Shown here piece by piece: positions 52,489 through 61,517 of a stretch of 64,000 nucleotides of DNA (within the stretch, counting starts at the first letter, position 1; the number at the start of each line of letters is the position of its first letter). The translations under genes and the position numbers were made by a program. Source of the stretch: Chlorobiota bacterium (lineage in GTDB: Bacteria; Bacteroidota; Ignavibacteria; OLB7); contig JADJXR010000001.1 of assembly GCA_016710285.1 (NCBI GenBank), forward strand, positions 3,970,501-4,034,500. The letters are read 5' to 3'. The notes below the pieces were generated by a model, which was not told the DNA's origin, did not search any database, and saw only the letters and a list, made by a program, of their open reading frames with translations.

Positions 52489-54639
52489 GTGCCTTCAGCA
52501 ACCGTGATCGCTTCCGCTTCTCCTGCGCGCTCCCGTTCCCCAAAACTCCACGGCCCACGGCGGCTGGTGGCTGCCATTGTGGCACTTGCAGTTGTGGCGT
52601 TGGGAGGTGTGGCATCCCCGTTGCTGCTGGCGCAGAACCGGCCCGACACGGCTAACCACCATCCCACCTTCCTGCTTGGCCCCTTCGGTTCCTATTCGAT
52701 TGGCGCGCAGACCGGGGAGTTCCAGGTGTTTGCAGGGTCGCCCGGGTGCGGGGTGTTCAACGGTGCAACGCTGAGTTCGGTGATGTTCGGCATTGCAGCA
52801 TCCTACCGCCGCGACACTGCCGCCCCCTTCTCCATCACCGCACGCGGAAGCTGGTCCCGCACCGAAGCGATCTACTCCACCCCGCCGTTGGAGGACCAAC
52901 GCCTGTTCGACACGGTGGCGCAGCAGGTTATTGAGCTTGAGCGTGAGTACCGCGTGACGGCAACCGCCACACGGCTGGCGATTGATCTTCTTGCCGATTA
53001 TCAGCCAATGCGTGGATTGCTTCTTTCGGCTGGTCCTGCGTTCAGCTACCGCTTGGGCGGAACTTTCCGGCAGACCGACAACATCATTGCCCCAGCCGAC
53101 CGGAGTTTCAGCAATGGCGAGCGGCAACGGAGCATGGCACAAGGCCAGCAGCTTACCCCCAACGCGTTCGGGTTCGGGCCGGTGGTTCGTGTGGCTGCCG
53201 ATATCCCCTTTGCCCGGCGGATGCGGCTTCAGCCCGAACTTGCCGCCCGTGCCGAGTTGCTATCAGGGGTCCAGGAGATGGGGTGGTACGGCATCAGCGG
53301 ATCGGCAGGGTTGGCACTGCTGTTTGATCTTAGCCCCGCTCCAGCCGCCGACACCCCCAGCGTCCCCGCGCCGCAACCGCCCGACACCCTGCCGCCAACG
53401 CCCACCCCACCGCCGGCATTGCAAGCGGCCATCACCATTTCGGGAATGGACGAAGCTGGAAGGCCATCGCCGCAGGCTTGGATTAACGTGCGCGAGGTGA
53501 TCCAGCGAACCACAACGCCCTTCCTTGCTGCCCTTTTTTTTGACTCGGCAGAAACCGCGCTCCCAAGCCGATACCAGCAGCTATCAAAGTCCGAAGCCGA
53601 CACCTTCACGATTTACTCGCTGACCAGCAAGGGCGCGCTGGAGCTGCACCAGCAAGGGCTGAACCTGATAGGGCTTCGGATGAGAAACGACCCAACATCT
53701 CAGCTTGCGTTGGTTGGCATGATTCCCCCCGGCGGAACCGCAGACATTGGCCAGGAACGGGGGAAAAAAATTCGAGAATATCTGACCTCAGTTTGGGGCA
53801 TCCCCTTGCGCAGGATTGAGGTGAAGACAGCCGCCGCGCCCGCATCGTCCGCCAACGCGGCAAGCGACCAGCAGGCCGAACTCCGGAAAGTGACGGCGGC
53901 TTCGGCCAGCCCCATGCTGACGGCATCGCTGACCACCGAACAGTTGGTGCGGGATTTCAACCCGCCACGCATCAGCCTTTCGCCAACGTGGAAGGCGGAG
54001 GCGGGAGTGCTTGGCTGGCGGGTGGAAGTGATGCAAGCCGGGGCCACCATTGCCAGCTTCAGCAGCGACGACAGCACGGCGGGCATCAGCAAAGATTTTG
54101 CGTGGCAGATCCAGGATCAGCGGATTGACAGCACCCTGGGGGACATCACCGCGCTGCTTACAGTGGTGGATTCGGCGGGGCAAACCGCCACCGCAAGCGA
54201 CACCATCGCGCTGAAGATGCGGCGCGACACCACGGTGATAGAAACCGACAACGTTCGCAGTGGTAAAGCGGAACGGATCACCCAAACGCTTGTTGGGTTC
54301 GACTACCGCTTGGCCCAGGGGAACAGCGAACATGAGCGATTGCTGCGCGAGCTTTCCGACCGCATCCGCCCCGGCGCGGCAATCACCATCACCGGCTACA
54401 CGGACCGCATCGGCGACGACCGTGCAAACCAGCAGCTCTCCCGCGAGCGGGCCGACTATGTTGCCGGGCTGCTTCGCCAATTCCTGAGCCAGCGCGGCAT
54501 CGGCAGCGCGACCATCACCACAATCGGTGCCGGTGCCGAAACCTCACGATTCCCCAACCAACTTCCCGAAGGGCGAATTTTATCCCGAGGAGTGACCGTC
54601 GTGGTGGAGCAGACGCGAAGGGAAAAAAGGGGTGGATAG
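52489..54639 (+). CDS. OmpA-family protein: N-terminal barrel and two OmpA-like segments
   Basis: About 716 residues. The start is uncertain: the frame opens inside the preceding terminator, and GTG 52489 or GTG 52504 would give a signal peptide (LVAAIVALAVVALGGVASPLLLAQ). Residues about 55-290 are barrel strands (SYSIGAQTGEF, MFGIAASYRRD, LAIDLLADYQP). A Pro-rich linker (APQPPDTLPPTPTPPP) follows. A first OmpA-like segment (about 330-440) has FDSAETALPSRYQQLS and LALVGMIPPGG in place of the usual GHTD. The C-terminal OmpA domain (about 615-705) has GYTDRIGDDRANQQLSRERA and should bind peptidoglycan. It lies between the two Spy-like paralogues and ends before a bidirectional terminator. Confidence 0.82.
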   Translation: MPSATVIASASPARSRSPKLHGPRRLVAAIVALAVVALGGVASPLLLAQNRPDTANHHPTFLLGPFGSYSIGAQTGEFQVFAGSPGCGVFNGATLSSVMFGIAASYRRDTAAPFSITARGSWSRTEAIYSTPPLEDQRLFDTVAQQVIELEREYRVTATATRLAIDLLADYQPMRGLLLSAGPAFSYRLGGTFRQTDNIIAPADRSFSNGERQRSMAQGQQLTPNAFGFGPVVRVAADIPFARRMRLQPELAARAELLSGVQEMGWYGISGSAGLALLFDLSPAPAADTPSVPAPQPPDTLPPTPTPPPALQAAITISGMDEAGRPSPQAWINVREVIQRTTTPFLAALFFDSAETALPSRYQQLSKSEADTFTIYSLTSKGALELHQQGLNLIGLRMRNDPTSQLALVGMIPPGGTADIGQERGKKIREYLTSVWGIPLRRIEVKTAAAPASSANAASDQQAELRKVTAASASPMLTASLTTEQLVRDFNPPRISLSPTWKAEAGVLGWRVEVMQAGATIASFSSDDSTAGISKDFAWQIQDQRIDSTLGDITALLTVVDSAGQTATASDTIALKMRRDTTVIETDNVRSGKAERITQTLVGFDYRLAQGNSEHERLLRELSDRIRPGAAITITGYTDRIGDDRANQQLSRERADYVAGLLRQFLSQRGIGSATITTIGAGAETSRFPNQLPEGRILSRGVTVVVEQTRREKRGG

Positions 54640-54692
54640 ATACGCCCCCGCGCCGACTCACATCACTCACCCACTCACCCGCGCAGAAACAA

Positions 54693-54734
54693 CAAACGGT
54701 GTCCACCACTTGCATGATGGACACCGTTTTGTTT
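54693..54734. terminator. bidirectional terminator
   Basis: AAACGGTGTCCA / TGGACACCGTTT (54694-54705, 54718-54729) followed by TGTTT. It separates the OmpA gene (+) from paralogue B (-). A CT-microsatellite-like stretch (54749-54788) follows before the stop of paralogue B and will be GA-rich in its 3' untranslated RNA. Confidence 0.88.
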
Positions 54735-54794
54735 GATCGCTCCTTCGGCTCTCTCTGTTCTCTCTCTCTCGTTTTTTCTCTCTCTATTCGTTGA

Positions 54795-55415
54795 TTACCC
54801 TTCGCTGGTCAACTCCATCCAAATCGCTAATTGCTCCGGCGTAAGATTGCTGCCAACGCATTCGCGAAGCGCGGCAAGGCATTCAATCAGTTGGTTCCGG
54901 AGAATTTCGTTCAAGGCCTTCACATCTTCGCGGTAGTCGGCAAGGAGCGGCTCAATGTGTGCTTTGGCTTCTTCTTTGGTGATGCTTCCCGAGTCGTACG
55001 CGGCTTTGATTGGCGCGATAGCTTCCTTCAAGGCCATGAAGCGTGCGGTGCGTGCGGCGCGGTAGGTTTCGCGGTCGGCTTGGGCGCATTCGCGGTAGGC
55101 TTGGAAGCAGTGCTTAATCGCTTCTTTTTGCTCATCGGTCAGGTCCAATTTCTTGACGATGTGATGCCAAGCGCGTGGGATCAGCCGCCCGAACTCACGT
55201 GGGCCACCGGCTTCTGGTTTTGAAAATGCTGTTCCGGCAAGCACGGCATCGGGGGTGGGAACTTCGGAGAAATCGGTCAGGTCTGCTTCATCAGCACTGT
55301 ACACCATGTAGAGATCATCAGTGGCATCGCTTGGTTCGGCGGGATCCGAACAGCCCACGATTCCGGCGGTTAAGGTCAGGCACAGTGCGGCGAGTGCGAG
55401 GATTCTGGTCTTCAT
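54795..55415 (-). CDS. Spy/CpxP-like lipoprotein with twin CX6C (paralogue B)
   Basis: 206 residues. ATG 55415 has a strong AGGGAGAGAG ribosome site. Lipobox GIVGCS (Cys22), then an acidic linker (about 25-70) that lacks the His-rich stretch of paralogue A. The helical domain starts LDLTDEQ and ends NLTPEQLAIW. Cysteines 103, 110, 179 and 186 give C-x6-C-x68-C-x6-C. The first LTxxQ to first Cys distance is also identical to paralogue A, so the two align without gaps over about 110 residues. The two cysteine pairs lie at opposite ends of the chain and would meet at the open end of a helical hairpin, allowing two disulfides or a metal site. Convergent with the OmpA gene. Confidence 0.85.
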   Translation of the reverse strand: MKTRILALAALCLTLTAGIVGCSDPAEPSDATDDLYMVYSADEADLTDFSEVPTPDAVLAGTAFSKPEAGGPREFGRLIPRAWHHIVKKLDLTDEQKEAIKHCFQAYRECAQADRETYRAARTARFMALKEAIAPIKAAYDSGSITKEEAKAHIEPLLADYREDVKALNEILRNQLIECLAALRECVGSNLTPEQLAIWMELTSEG

Positions 55416-55553
55416 TGTGGTCTCTCTCCCTGTATTTTCTGTTGTTGATGTTTTCTGGTTTCGGGAACTGTGTGCAAATGTTGGCCAACTGGCGGCTTAG
55501 TGACGGCAGCATTGGCTTGGTTCCCAAAAAAAATTCAGGGATCGAAAAAAAAT

Positions 55554-56852
55554 TTACCGCACCCGTTTCAGCACCGCCGCAAAGAATCCATCGGTTCCGT
55601 GGCGGTCGGGAATCACGCAGAAATATCCATCGGAATCCAGCATCCCCTGCGGCGCGTTGATGGCTTGAAGCTCCCAGCCATTCCGCCGCCGCAGAAACTC
55701 CTCCACCTGTGCCTGGTTTTCTTCGCGAAGCAGCGAGCAGGTGGCGTACATCAGCAGGCCGTTCGGGGCAACAAGCTCGCTGTACTCATCAAGGATTTCG
55801 GCTTGCAGTTGCGCCACCCGTTCCACCATGCTTTCCTCCAACATCAACCGCGCCCCCGGGTTGCGGCGCAGCGTTCCGGTTCCGCTGCATGGCGCGTCAA
55901 TCACCACGGCGTTGAAGGTGCCGCGAAGCTCCTCGCGCCGGAACAGGAATGCACGGTGTTCCATCACCCGCACGTTCTGCGCGTTGTTTCGGCGAAGCCG
56001 CGGGCGTATCTCCTCCAATCGTCGGTTGTTTACGTCGTGGGCAACCACCGTGCCGCGGCCTTTCATAATTGCTGCAAGGTGAAGCGTCTTCCCCCCCGCC
56101 CCGGCGCAGGCATCGAACACCTGCCAGTTCGGGCGCGGATCCAGCAGCACCGAAAGCATCTGGCTCCCCTCGTCTTGCAGCTCGAACCATCCCTCTTTGA
56201 ATTCCGGTATCGCGTTCGCGTTCATCCGCCGTTCCAGCAGCAACGCGTCGGGGGAATACATGCCCGGGGTGGAAGGGATCCCCTGCTTGGCAAGCAGCTG
56301 GCGCAACGCATCGCGCTCCCCTTTCAAGCGGTTGCACCGCAGCGTAATCGGTGCCTGTTGGTTCAGCGATTCCATCACCTTGCGCCCCCCTTCCTGGCCG
56401 AACTGTTGCAGCATCCTGAATGCGAACCACTCCGGCAAACCAAACTCCACTGCCGAACGTTCTGGCTCCTCCATCGCGCCAATCTTCGCGGTGGCCGTTT
56501 CCATGCTCTGCTGAATTTCCGCCACCTGCTCGTTCGTCAGCCGTGCGCCGTCGCGGATGTCGGCAATGGAAAGTTGGTGGCTTGGGTTCCCGAGCAACGC
56601 CGCCGCAAGTTGGATTCGCGCCTCGCGGTCCGGCGATTTCCGCTCCAGCACCCCGGCGCACAACGCCCGCACCCGCAGCACCCCACGGAGCGTGGAATAG
56701 ACTACGTCGGAGATGAATCCGCGGTCCCGCGCACCCAAGTAGCGGCGGTCGCGGAAGAATTGGCTGATGGTTTTATCGGCAGGGCGGCGCGGGGTGGAAA
56801 GAACGGACTCCAACAACTCGCGGCAATGGCCAATCAGGGAAACTGGGGACAT
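55554..56852 (-). CDS. rsmB: 16S rRNA m5C967-type methyltransferase (RsmB/Sun family)
   Basis: 432 residues. N-terminal NusB-like helical domain (about 1-145) with RDRGFISDVVYSTLRGVLR, then a Rossmann methyltransferase: SAM motif I VFDACAGAGGKTLHLA near residue 245, and the two RNA m5C cysteine motifs DAPCSGTGTLRRNP near 320 and YATCSLLREEN near 375. It methylates a cytosine of 16S rRNA. The order on the minus strand is tsaD, 70 bases, rsmB. Poly-T tracts without a hairpin follow its stop. Confidence 0.93.
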   Translation of the reverse strand: MSPVSLIGHCRELLESVLSTPRRPADKTISQFFRDRRYLGARDRGFISDVVYSTLRGVLRVRALCAGVLERKSPDREARIQLAAALLGNPSHQLSIADIRDGARLTNEQVAEIQQSMETATAKIGAMEEPERSAVEFGLPEWFAFRMLQQFGQEGGRKVMESLNQQAPITLRCNRLKGERDALRQLLAKQGIPSTPGMYSPDALLLERRMNANAIPEFKEGWFELQDEGSQMLSVLLDPRPNWQVFDACAGAGGKTLHLAAIMKGRGTVVAHDVNNRRLEEIRPRLRRNNAQNVRVMEHRAFLFRREELRGTFNAVVIDAPCSGTGTLRRNPGARLMLEESMVERVAQLQAEILDEYSELVAPNGLLMYATCSLLREENQAQVEEFLRRRNGWELQAINAPQGMLDSDGYFCVIPDRHGTDGFFAAVLKRVR

Positions 56853-56922
56853 GGCAAGAAGGATTCAGAATGGGAATCGGAACGATGGGACTGGTTAGAA
56901 GCAATGCTTCCGGCGCGGGCGG

Positions 56923-57963
56923 CTACCCCTTGACCCGCAAGGCTCCGTGGCGGTCGGCACGGATGGTGGAGGCACGCGCGGTGATGGAAAGTGGGCTGAA
57001 ATCTTCGGCAAGAAATTTCTGCCACCCGGCAACGCCAATCATGGCCGCGTTGTCGGTCCCATGAATCGGCTTGATGGTGTAGTTGGTGAAGCCGCGGCTG
57101 CCGCACTCCTGCTCCATCCTCTCCTTCAATCGGCTGTTTGCCGAAACGCCCCCAACCACCGATATCCGCTTGGTGCCATGGACCTTTGCCGCACGCATCG
57201 TTTTTTCCACCAGCGTTTCAACAATCGCTTCTTGGTAGGATGCGCACAGATCGGCAAGAGGTTGGCCGGTTGGCGGCGCGCCCGGGAAATGGTCGCGAAG
57301 GAAGTAGCGGAGCGAAGTTTTCAGCCCGCTGAAACTGAAGTCGTGAGTGTCGGGTGAAAGAAGCCCGCGCGGGAATTTGTGGGCGTTGCGATCCCCCTGC
57401 CGGGCGTGCTGGTCCACAAGCGGACCGCCTGGATAGCCAAGCCCAAGCATCTTCGCCCCTTTGTCGAATGCCTCGCCAGCAGCGTCGTCGCGGGTGGAGC
57501 CAATCAGCTGGTAGTTGCCTGGCGCGTGCACCACGTACAGCAGTGTGTGCCCGCCAGACACCACCAGCGAAAGCCACGGGAATTCGGCATCGGGGTTATC
57601 AAGCAGCACCGAAAGCAGGTGCGCCTCGATGTGATGAACGCTAATCAGGGGAATCCCCAACGCCACCGCCATTCCTTTGGCAACGTTCACCCCAACCAGC
57701 AGCGAACCAATCAGCCCGGGTTCGGTGGTGACGGCAACGGCACTCAGTTCGGCGGCGGTTGCCCCGGCCTTGCGGAGTGCTTCGGCAATGGTTGGGGCGA
57801 TTGCCCGCACGTGCGAACGGGAGGCAAGCTCCGGCATCACCCCGCCCCATGCCGAGTGTTCTTTTTGGGAAGCAATCACCAACGACTCCACAACGCCGTT
57901 GCGGACAACGGCGGCGGAGGTCTCGTCGCAGGAGGATTCGAGGGCAAGCAAGGTCCGGACCAT
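56923..57963 (-). CDS. tsaD: tRNA N6-adenosine threonylcarbamoyltransferase
   Basis: 346 residues from ATG 57963 (MVRTLLALESSCDETSAAVV); the frame is open upstream but the family starts here. ESSCDET, metal-binding HHIEAHLL (HxxxH), SGGHT, GYPGGP, DFSFSGLKT and VGGVSANSRLKE are all present. With TsaB/C/E it forms t6A37 on ANN-decoding tRNAs. Divergent from the vWA gene with a 130-base gap. Confidence 0.97.
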   Translation of the reverse strand: MVRTLLALESSCDETSAAVVRNGVVESLVIASQKEHSAWGGVMPELASRSHVRAIAPTIAEALRKAGATAAELSAVAVTTEPGLIGSLLVGVNVAKGMAVALGIPLISVHHIEAHLLSVLLDNPDAEFPWLSLVVSGGHTLLYVVHAPGNYQLIGSTRDDAAGEAFDKGAKMLGLGYPGGPLVDQHARQGDRNAHKFPRGLLSPDTHDFSFSGLKTSLRYFLRDHFPGAPPTGQPLADLCASYQEAIVETLVEKTMRAAKVHGTKRISVVGGVSANSRLKERMEQECGSRGFTNYTIKPIHGTDNAAMIGVAGWQKFLAEDFSPLSITARASTIRADRHGALRVKG

Positions 57964-58093
57964 AAGTGGCGGCAATAAACGGAACTTGGAAGGCCAAGCA
58001 ATCCGCCAACTTGCTACGGTGTGCAATCTTCCGAACCGTGCCGGCGTTTGGTTGTTGAACAGCTTCCCCCGAACCGATACCTTTGCCCCGTTT

Positions 58094-60271
58094 ATGAACG
58101 ACTTCAACATCGGATTGGCCGCCAGCCCCTGGGTTGTTCTGGCCATTATTCTTGCGGCGGCGGGGGTGGCGGTGTACACCTACCGCAGCACGCTTCCCCC
58201 GGTTACGCCGCTCCGCCGCTGGACCCTTATTGCCCTGCGGACCATCGGTGTGGGGCTGCTGCTGTTTGCGCTGTTCCAGCCGGTGCTTTCCATGCTGACG
58301 GTCACGGCCCAGCAGCCAACGTTGATGGTGGCCATTGACAACTCCGAAAGCATGGCCCTTGCCGGGCTGGACTCCGCACGGATCAACGAGGCGCGAAGCA
58401 TTGCCGAAACGGTGGTCCGTTCTTCCGAGCTTGCCGGGCGGGCATCGGTGGTTTCCATTTCCGACTCCATCCACCCGCTCCTTTTTGATTCCCTTTCGCG
58501 GGTTCGTGCGGTTGGCCCCGAGTCGCGGTTGGCGGCGGTGTTTTCGGCAGCCTCCGACACGCTTCGCCAAACCAACCTTCGCGCCATTCTTCTGCTGACC
58601 GATGGCCGCTACAACGCCGGCCCAAACCCAATCCAGGAAGCGCAAAGCCTGGGCGTTCCGGTGTTTGCCGTGGGGGTGGGGGATTCGGTTGAGCCGCGTG
58701 ATGTTTCGGTCCAGCAGGTGTTCACCAACGAAATCGCGTACGTGGATGCCGAGCTTCCGGTGGAGGTTCGGGTCCGCTCGTCGGGAATGCCGGAGGGGGC
58801 GATTAGCGTGACGCTGCGCGACGATGCCGGAGTGGTGGGAACCCAGCAGATAGCGGCCACCAACGGAACCAACGATTACACCACAACCTTCACCTACCGC
58901 CCACGCACCCCAGGCACCGCCAAGCTGACCGCCACCGTTGATGCCGCCGCTGCCAACGCCGAGCTAACCGCCCGCAACAACAGCCGCAGCACGTTTGTGA
59001 AAGTGAAATCCAACAAGCGGAACTACGTGCTGATTGCCGGCGGCCCCAACCCCGACGTGGCCTTCCTGAAACGCCTGCTGGCCGAAGACAAGAACATCGA
59101 GGTGCGGAGCTACGTCCAGAAAGAGCGGGGGGAATTTCTGGAGGGGAAGCTGGACCCCGGGGCGTTCCGCCAGGCCGAGGCGTTGCTGCTGGTGGACTTC
59201 CCCACCCGCGAAACCGCGCCGGCGGACGTGGCAACCATCCGCGCCGCGCTTGCCAGCGGCGAACTTCCGCTGTTGGTGGTGATGGGCTCGCGGGTGGAGA
59301 TCAATGGATTGAAGTCGCTGGAATCGTTCCTTCCGGTGACGCTGGGGGTTGGCCGTTCCACCGAGCTGCAAATCCTTCCCACGCTGACCGAGCAAGGGAG
59401 AAACAGCGCGATTCTGCGCGGCACAAACCTGCAGGCGTGGGAAGCGCTTCCGCCAATTTTCACCACCGAAACCGCCGTGCAACCTAAGCCGGAGGCGGAG
59501 GTGCTGGCCACCACGCGGCTGGGAAACGCGCAACTTGGCGAGCCGCTGGTGGTGACGCGCCGGCTGGGCAAATCCCGCTCGATGTTTGTTTCCGGCTACG
59601 GCCTGTACCGCTGGCAACTTCTTGCCGACGGCCAGCGCGAGGTTCGCGGCCAGCAAGGGGCAAACGTGTTGGGGGATTTCATCAACGGCTCGCTCCGCTG
59701 GCTTGCCACCCACCAGGAGCAGAAGCAGGTGAAGATTGTGGCCAGCAAGCCGCTGTACAATCTTGGCGAACCGGTTCGGCTGCTGGGGCAGGTATATGAC
59801 GACAGCTACGCGCCAATCAACGAGGCCGAGGTGACGGTGAACGTTGTTGGTGGCGGCGGGCGGTCCTTCCCGCTAACCCTTGCCGGAACCGGAAGCGGGC
59901 GGTACGAAGGAACCCTGAGCAACCTTCCCGCCGGGGATTACTCATTCACCGGGCGGGCCACCGTTGGAAGCAAGGAAATTGGGACCGATGCCGGAAGATT
60001 CACCGTTGGCGAAGTTGGGTTGGAGCTTCTGCAAACCTCCATGAATGCCGAGCTTCTCCGGACCCTTGCCAAGCGGACCGGAGGGCGTTTCTACACCTCG
60101 CGCCAGGCCGGGGAATTGGTTGCCGATATTCTTTCCCACAAAGGGTTTGCGCCCCGCTCCATCGAGCACCGTGTGGACCACCAACTCTGGAATCATCTCT
60201 ATTTCCTGATTGCTGCGCTTGCGGCGTTTTCGCTGGAGTGGCTGCTGCGGAAACGAAGCGGGATGATGTAA
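58094..60271 (+). CDS. BatA-like vWA-domain membrane protein
   Basis: 725 residues from ATG 58094. Two N-terminal membrane helices (VVLAIILAAAGVAVYTY; TIGVGLLLFALFQPVL) with RSTLPPVTPLRRW between, then a von Willebrand A domain (about 75-235) with full MIDAS DxSxS (Asp82-Asn-Ser-Glu-Ser86) and LLLTDGRYNAGPNP. Beta-sandwich and glutamine-amidotransferase-like segments follow (VLIAGGPNPDVAFLKRLL near 315), then an Ig-like segment and a C-terminal helix (LYFLIAALAAFSLEWLLRK). This plan is common in the FCB group next to BatA/BatB or gliding genes; its exact role is unknown. Likely first gene of a plus-strand run to the window end. Confidence 0.82.
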   Translation: MNDFNIGLAASPWVVLAIILAAAGVAVYTYRSTLPPVTPLRRWTLIALRTIGVGLLLFALFQPVLSMLTVTAQQPTLMVAIDNSESMALAGLDSARINEARSIAETVVRSSELAGRASVVSISDSIHPLLFDSLSRVRAVGPESRLAAVFSAASDTLRQTNLRAILLLTDGRYNAGPNPIQEAQSLGVPVFAVGVGDSVEPRDVSVQQVFTNEIAYVDAELPVEVRVRSSGMPEGAISVTLRDDAGVVGTQQIAATNGTNDYTTTFTYRPRTPGTAKLTATVDAAAANAELTARNNSRSTFVKVKSNKRNYVLIAGGPNPDVAFLKRLLAEDKNIEVRSYVQKERGEFLEGKLDPGAFRQAEALLLVDFPTRETAPADVATIRAALASGELPLLVVMGSRVEINGLKSLESFLPVTLGVGRSTELQILPTLTEQGRNSAILRGTNLQAWEALPPIFTTETAVQPKPEAEVLATTRLGNAQLGEPLVVTRRLGKSRSMFVSGYGLYRWQLLADGQREVRGQQGANVLGDFINGSLRWLATHQEQKQVKIVASKPLYNLGEPVRLLGQVYDDSYAPINEAEVTVNVVGGGGRSFPLTLAGTGSGRYEGTLSNLPAGDYSFTGRATVGSKEIGTDAGRFTVGEVGLELLQTSMNAELLRTLAKRTGGRFYTSRQAGELVADILSHKGFAPRSIEHRVDHQLWNHLYFLIAALAAFSLEWLLRKRSGMM

Positions 60272-60368
60272 TCGGGGGTGATGAAAAAGTTGCTCCGCCC
60301 TCTTGTTCGTCGCAGAAGCGTTCCGTAAACTTGGCTCCGTTCCTGAATCACATAAGCACTGAACAACC

Positions 60369-60851
60369 ATGACATCTTCACTCCTTCAAGAAGCTGAACG
60401 CTACTGGAAGTTAGGATACAACGCACTGATGGGGGGCCGCATTGACGAGGCGGTGGAGTTCTGCCGCCGTTCGGTGGAGATTTACCCCACTGCCGAGGGG
60501 CATACGTATCTGGGCTGGTCGCTGAGTTATCGCGGCCAGTTGGAGGAGGCGATTGAGGAATGCAAGACGGCAATCGGGCTGGACCCAGATTTCGGCAATC
60601 CTTACAACGACATCGGTTCCTACCTTATCACCCTGCGCCGCTACGAGGAAGCAATCCCGTGGCTGAAGCTGGCCACAACAGCCGAACGGTACGAATCGCG
60701 CCACTACCCGCACAACAATTTGGGAAGGGTGTATGAGCGAACCGGGGAGTTCCAGGAGGCCTTGCGCGAGTATCAGAAATCGCTGGCGCACCAGCCCGAC
60801 TACAAGCCAGCATTGCAAGCCTCCGAGCGGTTGATTGCTTGGATGAACTAA
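60369..60851 (+). CDS. TPR-repeat protein
   Basis: 160 residues, soluble, no signal peptide. Four TPR-like units: YWKLGYNALMGGRIDEAVEF, HTYLGWSLSYRGQLEEAIEE, PYNDIGSYLITLRRYEEAIP and HNNLGRVYERTGEFQEALRE. A protein-interaction scaffold, probably cytoplasmic. 97 bases after the vWA gene and 29 bases before the molybdoenzyme gene. Confidence 0.85.
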   Translation: MTSSLLQEAERYWKLGYNALMGGRIDEAVEFCRRSVEIYPTAEGHTYLGWSLSYRGQLEEAIEECKTAIGLDPDFGNPYNDIGSYLITLRRYEEAIPWLKLATTAERYESRHYPHNNLGRVYERTGEFQEALREYQKSLAHQPDYKPALQASERLIAWMN

Positions 60852-60880
60852 TCCCGTAACTCTGCTAACCATTCCGCACC

Positions 60881-61498
60881 ATGCCACTGTTCAGTTCCAA
60901 ACCGGACGAAGCCGCTGCCGCCAATGGCTACGGCTTGGCGAAACTTCCCCCGGGGCAGCTGCTTACCGCAAAGTTCCCGGTGATGACCTACGGCCCAACG
61001 CCAATCATCGGGACCGATGCGTGGCAGTTGCGGATTGGCGGGGCGGTAAGCCAAAGCAAATCTTGGAGTTGGGATGAGTTCATGGCGCTTCCGCAAACCA
61101 CCCTTGTTGCGGATTTCCACTGCGTCACCCACTGGTCACGGTTCGATGATGAATGGACGGGGGTGATGTTCCGCGACCTGTACGACTCCATCCGCCACCT
61201 TGTCCAGCCAAGCGCGGCGTTCGTTCTGCAACGTGCCTACGGCGGCTACACCACCAACCTGCCGCTTCGGTGGATGCTTGATGAAGATGTGATGATTGCC
61301 CACACGTTCAACGGCCAACCGCTTCCGCCGGAGCATGGCGGACCGGTGCGGATATTCACCCCAAAACGGTACGCGTGGAAAGGGGCAAAATGGATCCACG
61401 CACTGGATTTCCTTGAGAACGATCAGCCTGGCTTTTGGGAGCAGAACGGCTACAGCAACAGCGCAAACCCCTGGAACGAAGAACGCTACTGGGAGTAG
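60881..61498 (+). CDS. sulfite-oxidase-like molybdopterin oxidoreductase
   Basis: 205 residues. Oxidoreductase_molyb fold: KFPVMTYGPTPIIGTDAWQL, LRIGGAV, FHCVTHWSRFDDEWTGV with Cys81 as the molybdenum ligand, and PVRIFTPKRYAWKGAKWI near residue 165, ending with the FWEQNGYSNSANPWNEERYW block found in short cytosolic members of the family. It lacks a Tat signal, the heme domain and the dimerisation domain of true sulfite oxidases, so it acts in the cytoplasm. Substrate unknown. Confidence 0.9.
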   Translation: MPLFSSKPDEAAAANGYGLAKLPPGQLLTAKFPVMTYGPTPIIGTDAWQLRIGGAVSQSKSWSWDEFMALPQTTLVADFHCVTHWSRFDDEWTGVMFRDLYDSIRHLVQPSAAFVLQRAYGGYTTNLPLRWMLDEDVMIAHTFNGQPLPPEHGGPVRIFTPKRYAWKGAKWIHALDFLENDQPGFWEQNGYSNSANPWNEERYWE

Positions 61499-61517
61499 TC
61501 ACCGCCCCCCAACACCT

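Noticed and set aside
54742..54790. CT-microsatellite as a phase-variation tract
   Set aside because: It lies between a terminator and a stop codon, outside any promoter or coding frame, so slippage would not switch a gene.
55470..56933. 487-codon open frame on the plus strand
   Set aside because: Antisense to rsmB, whose catalytic motifs are complete.
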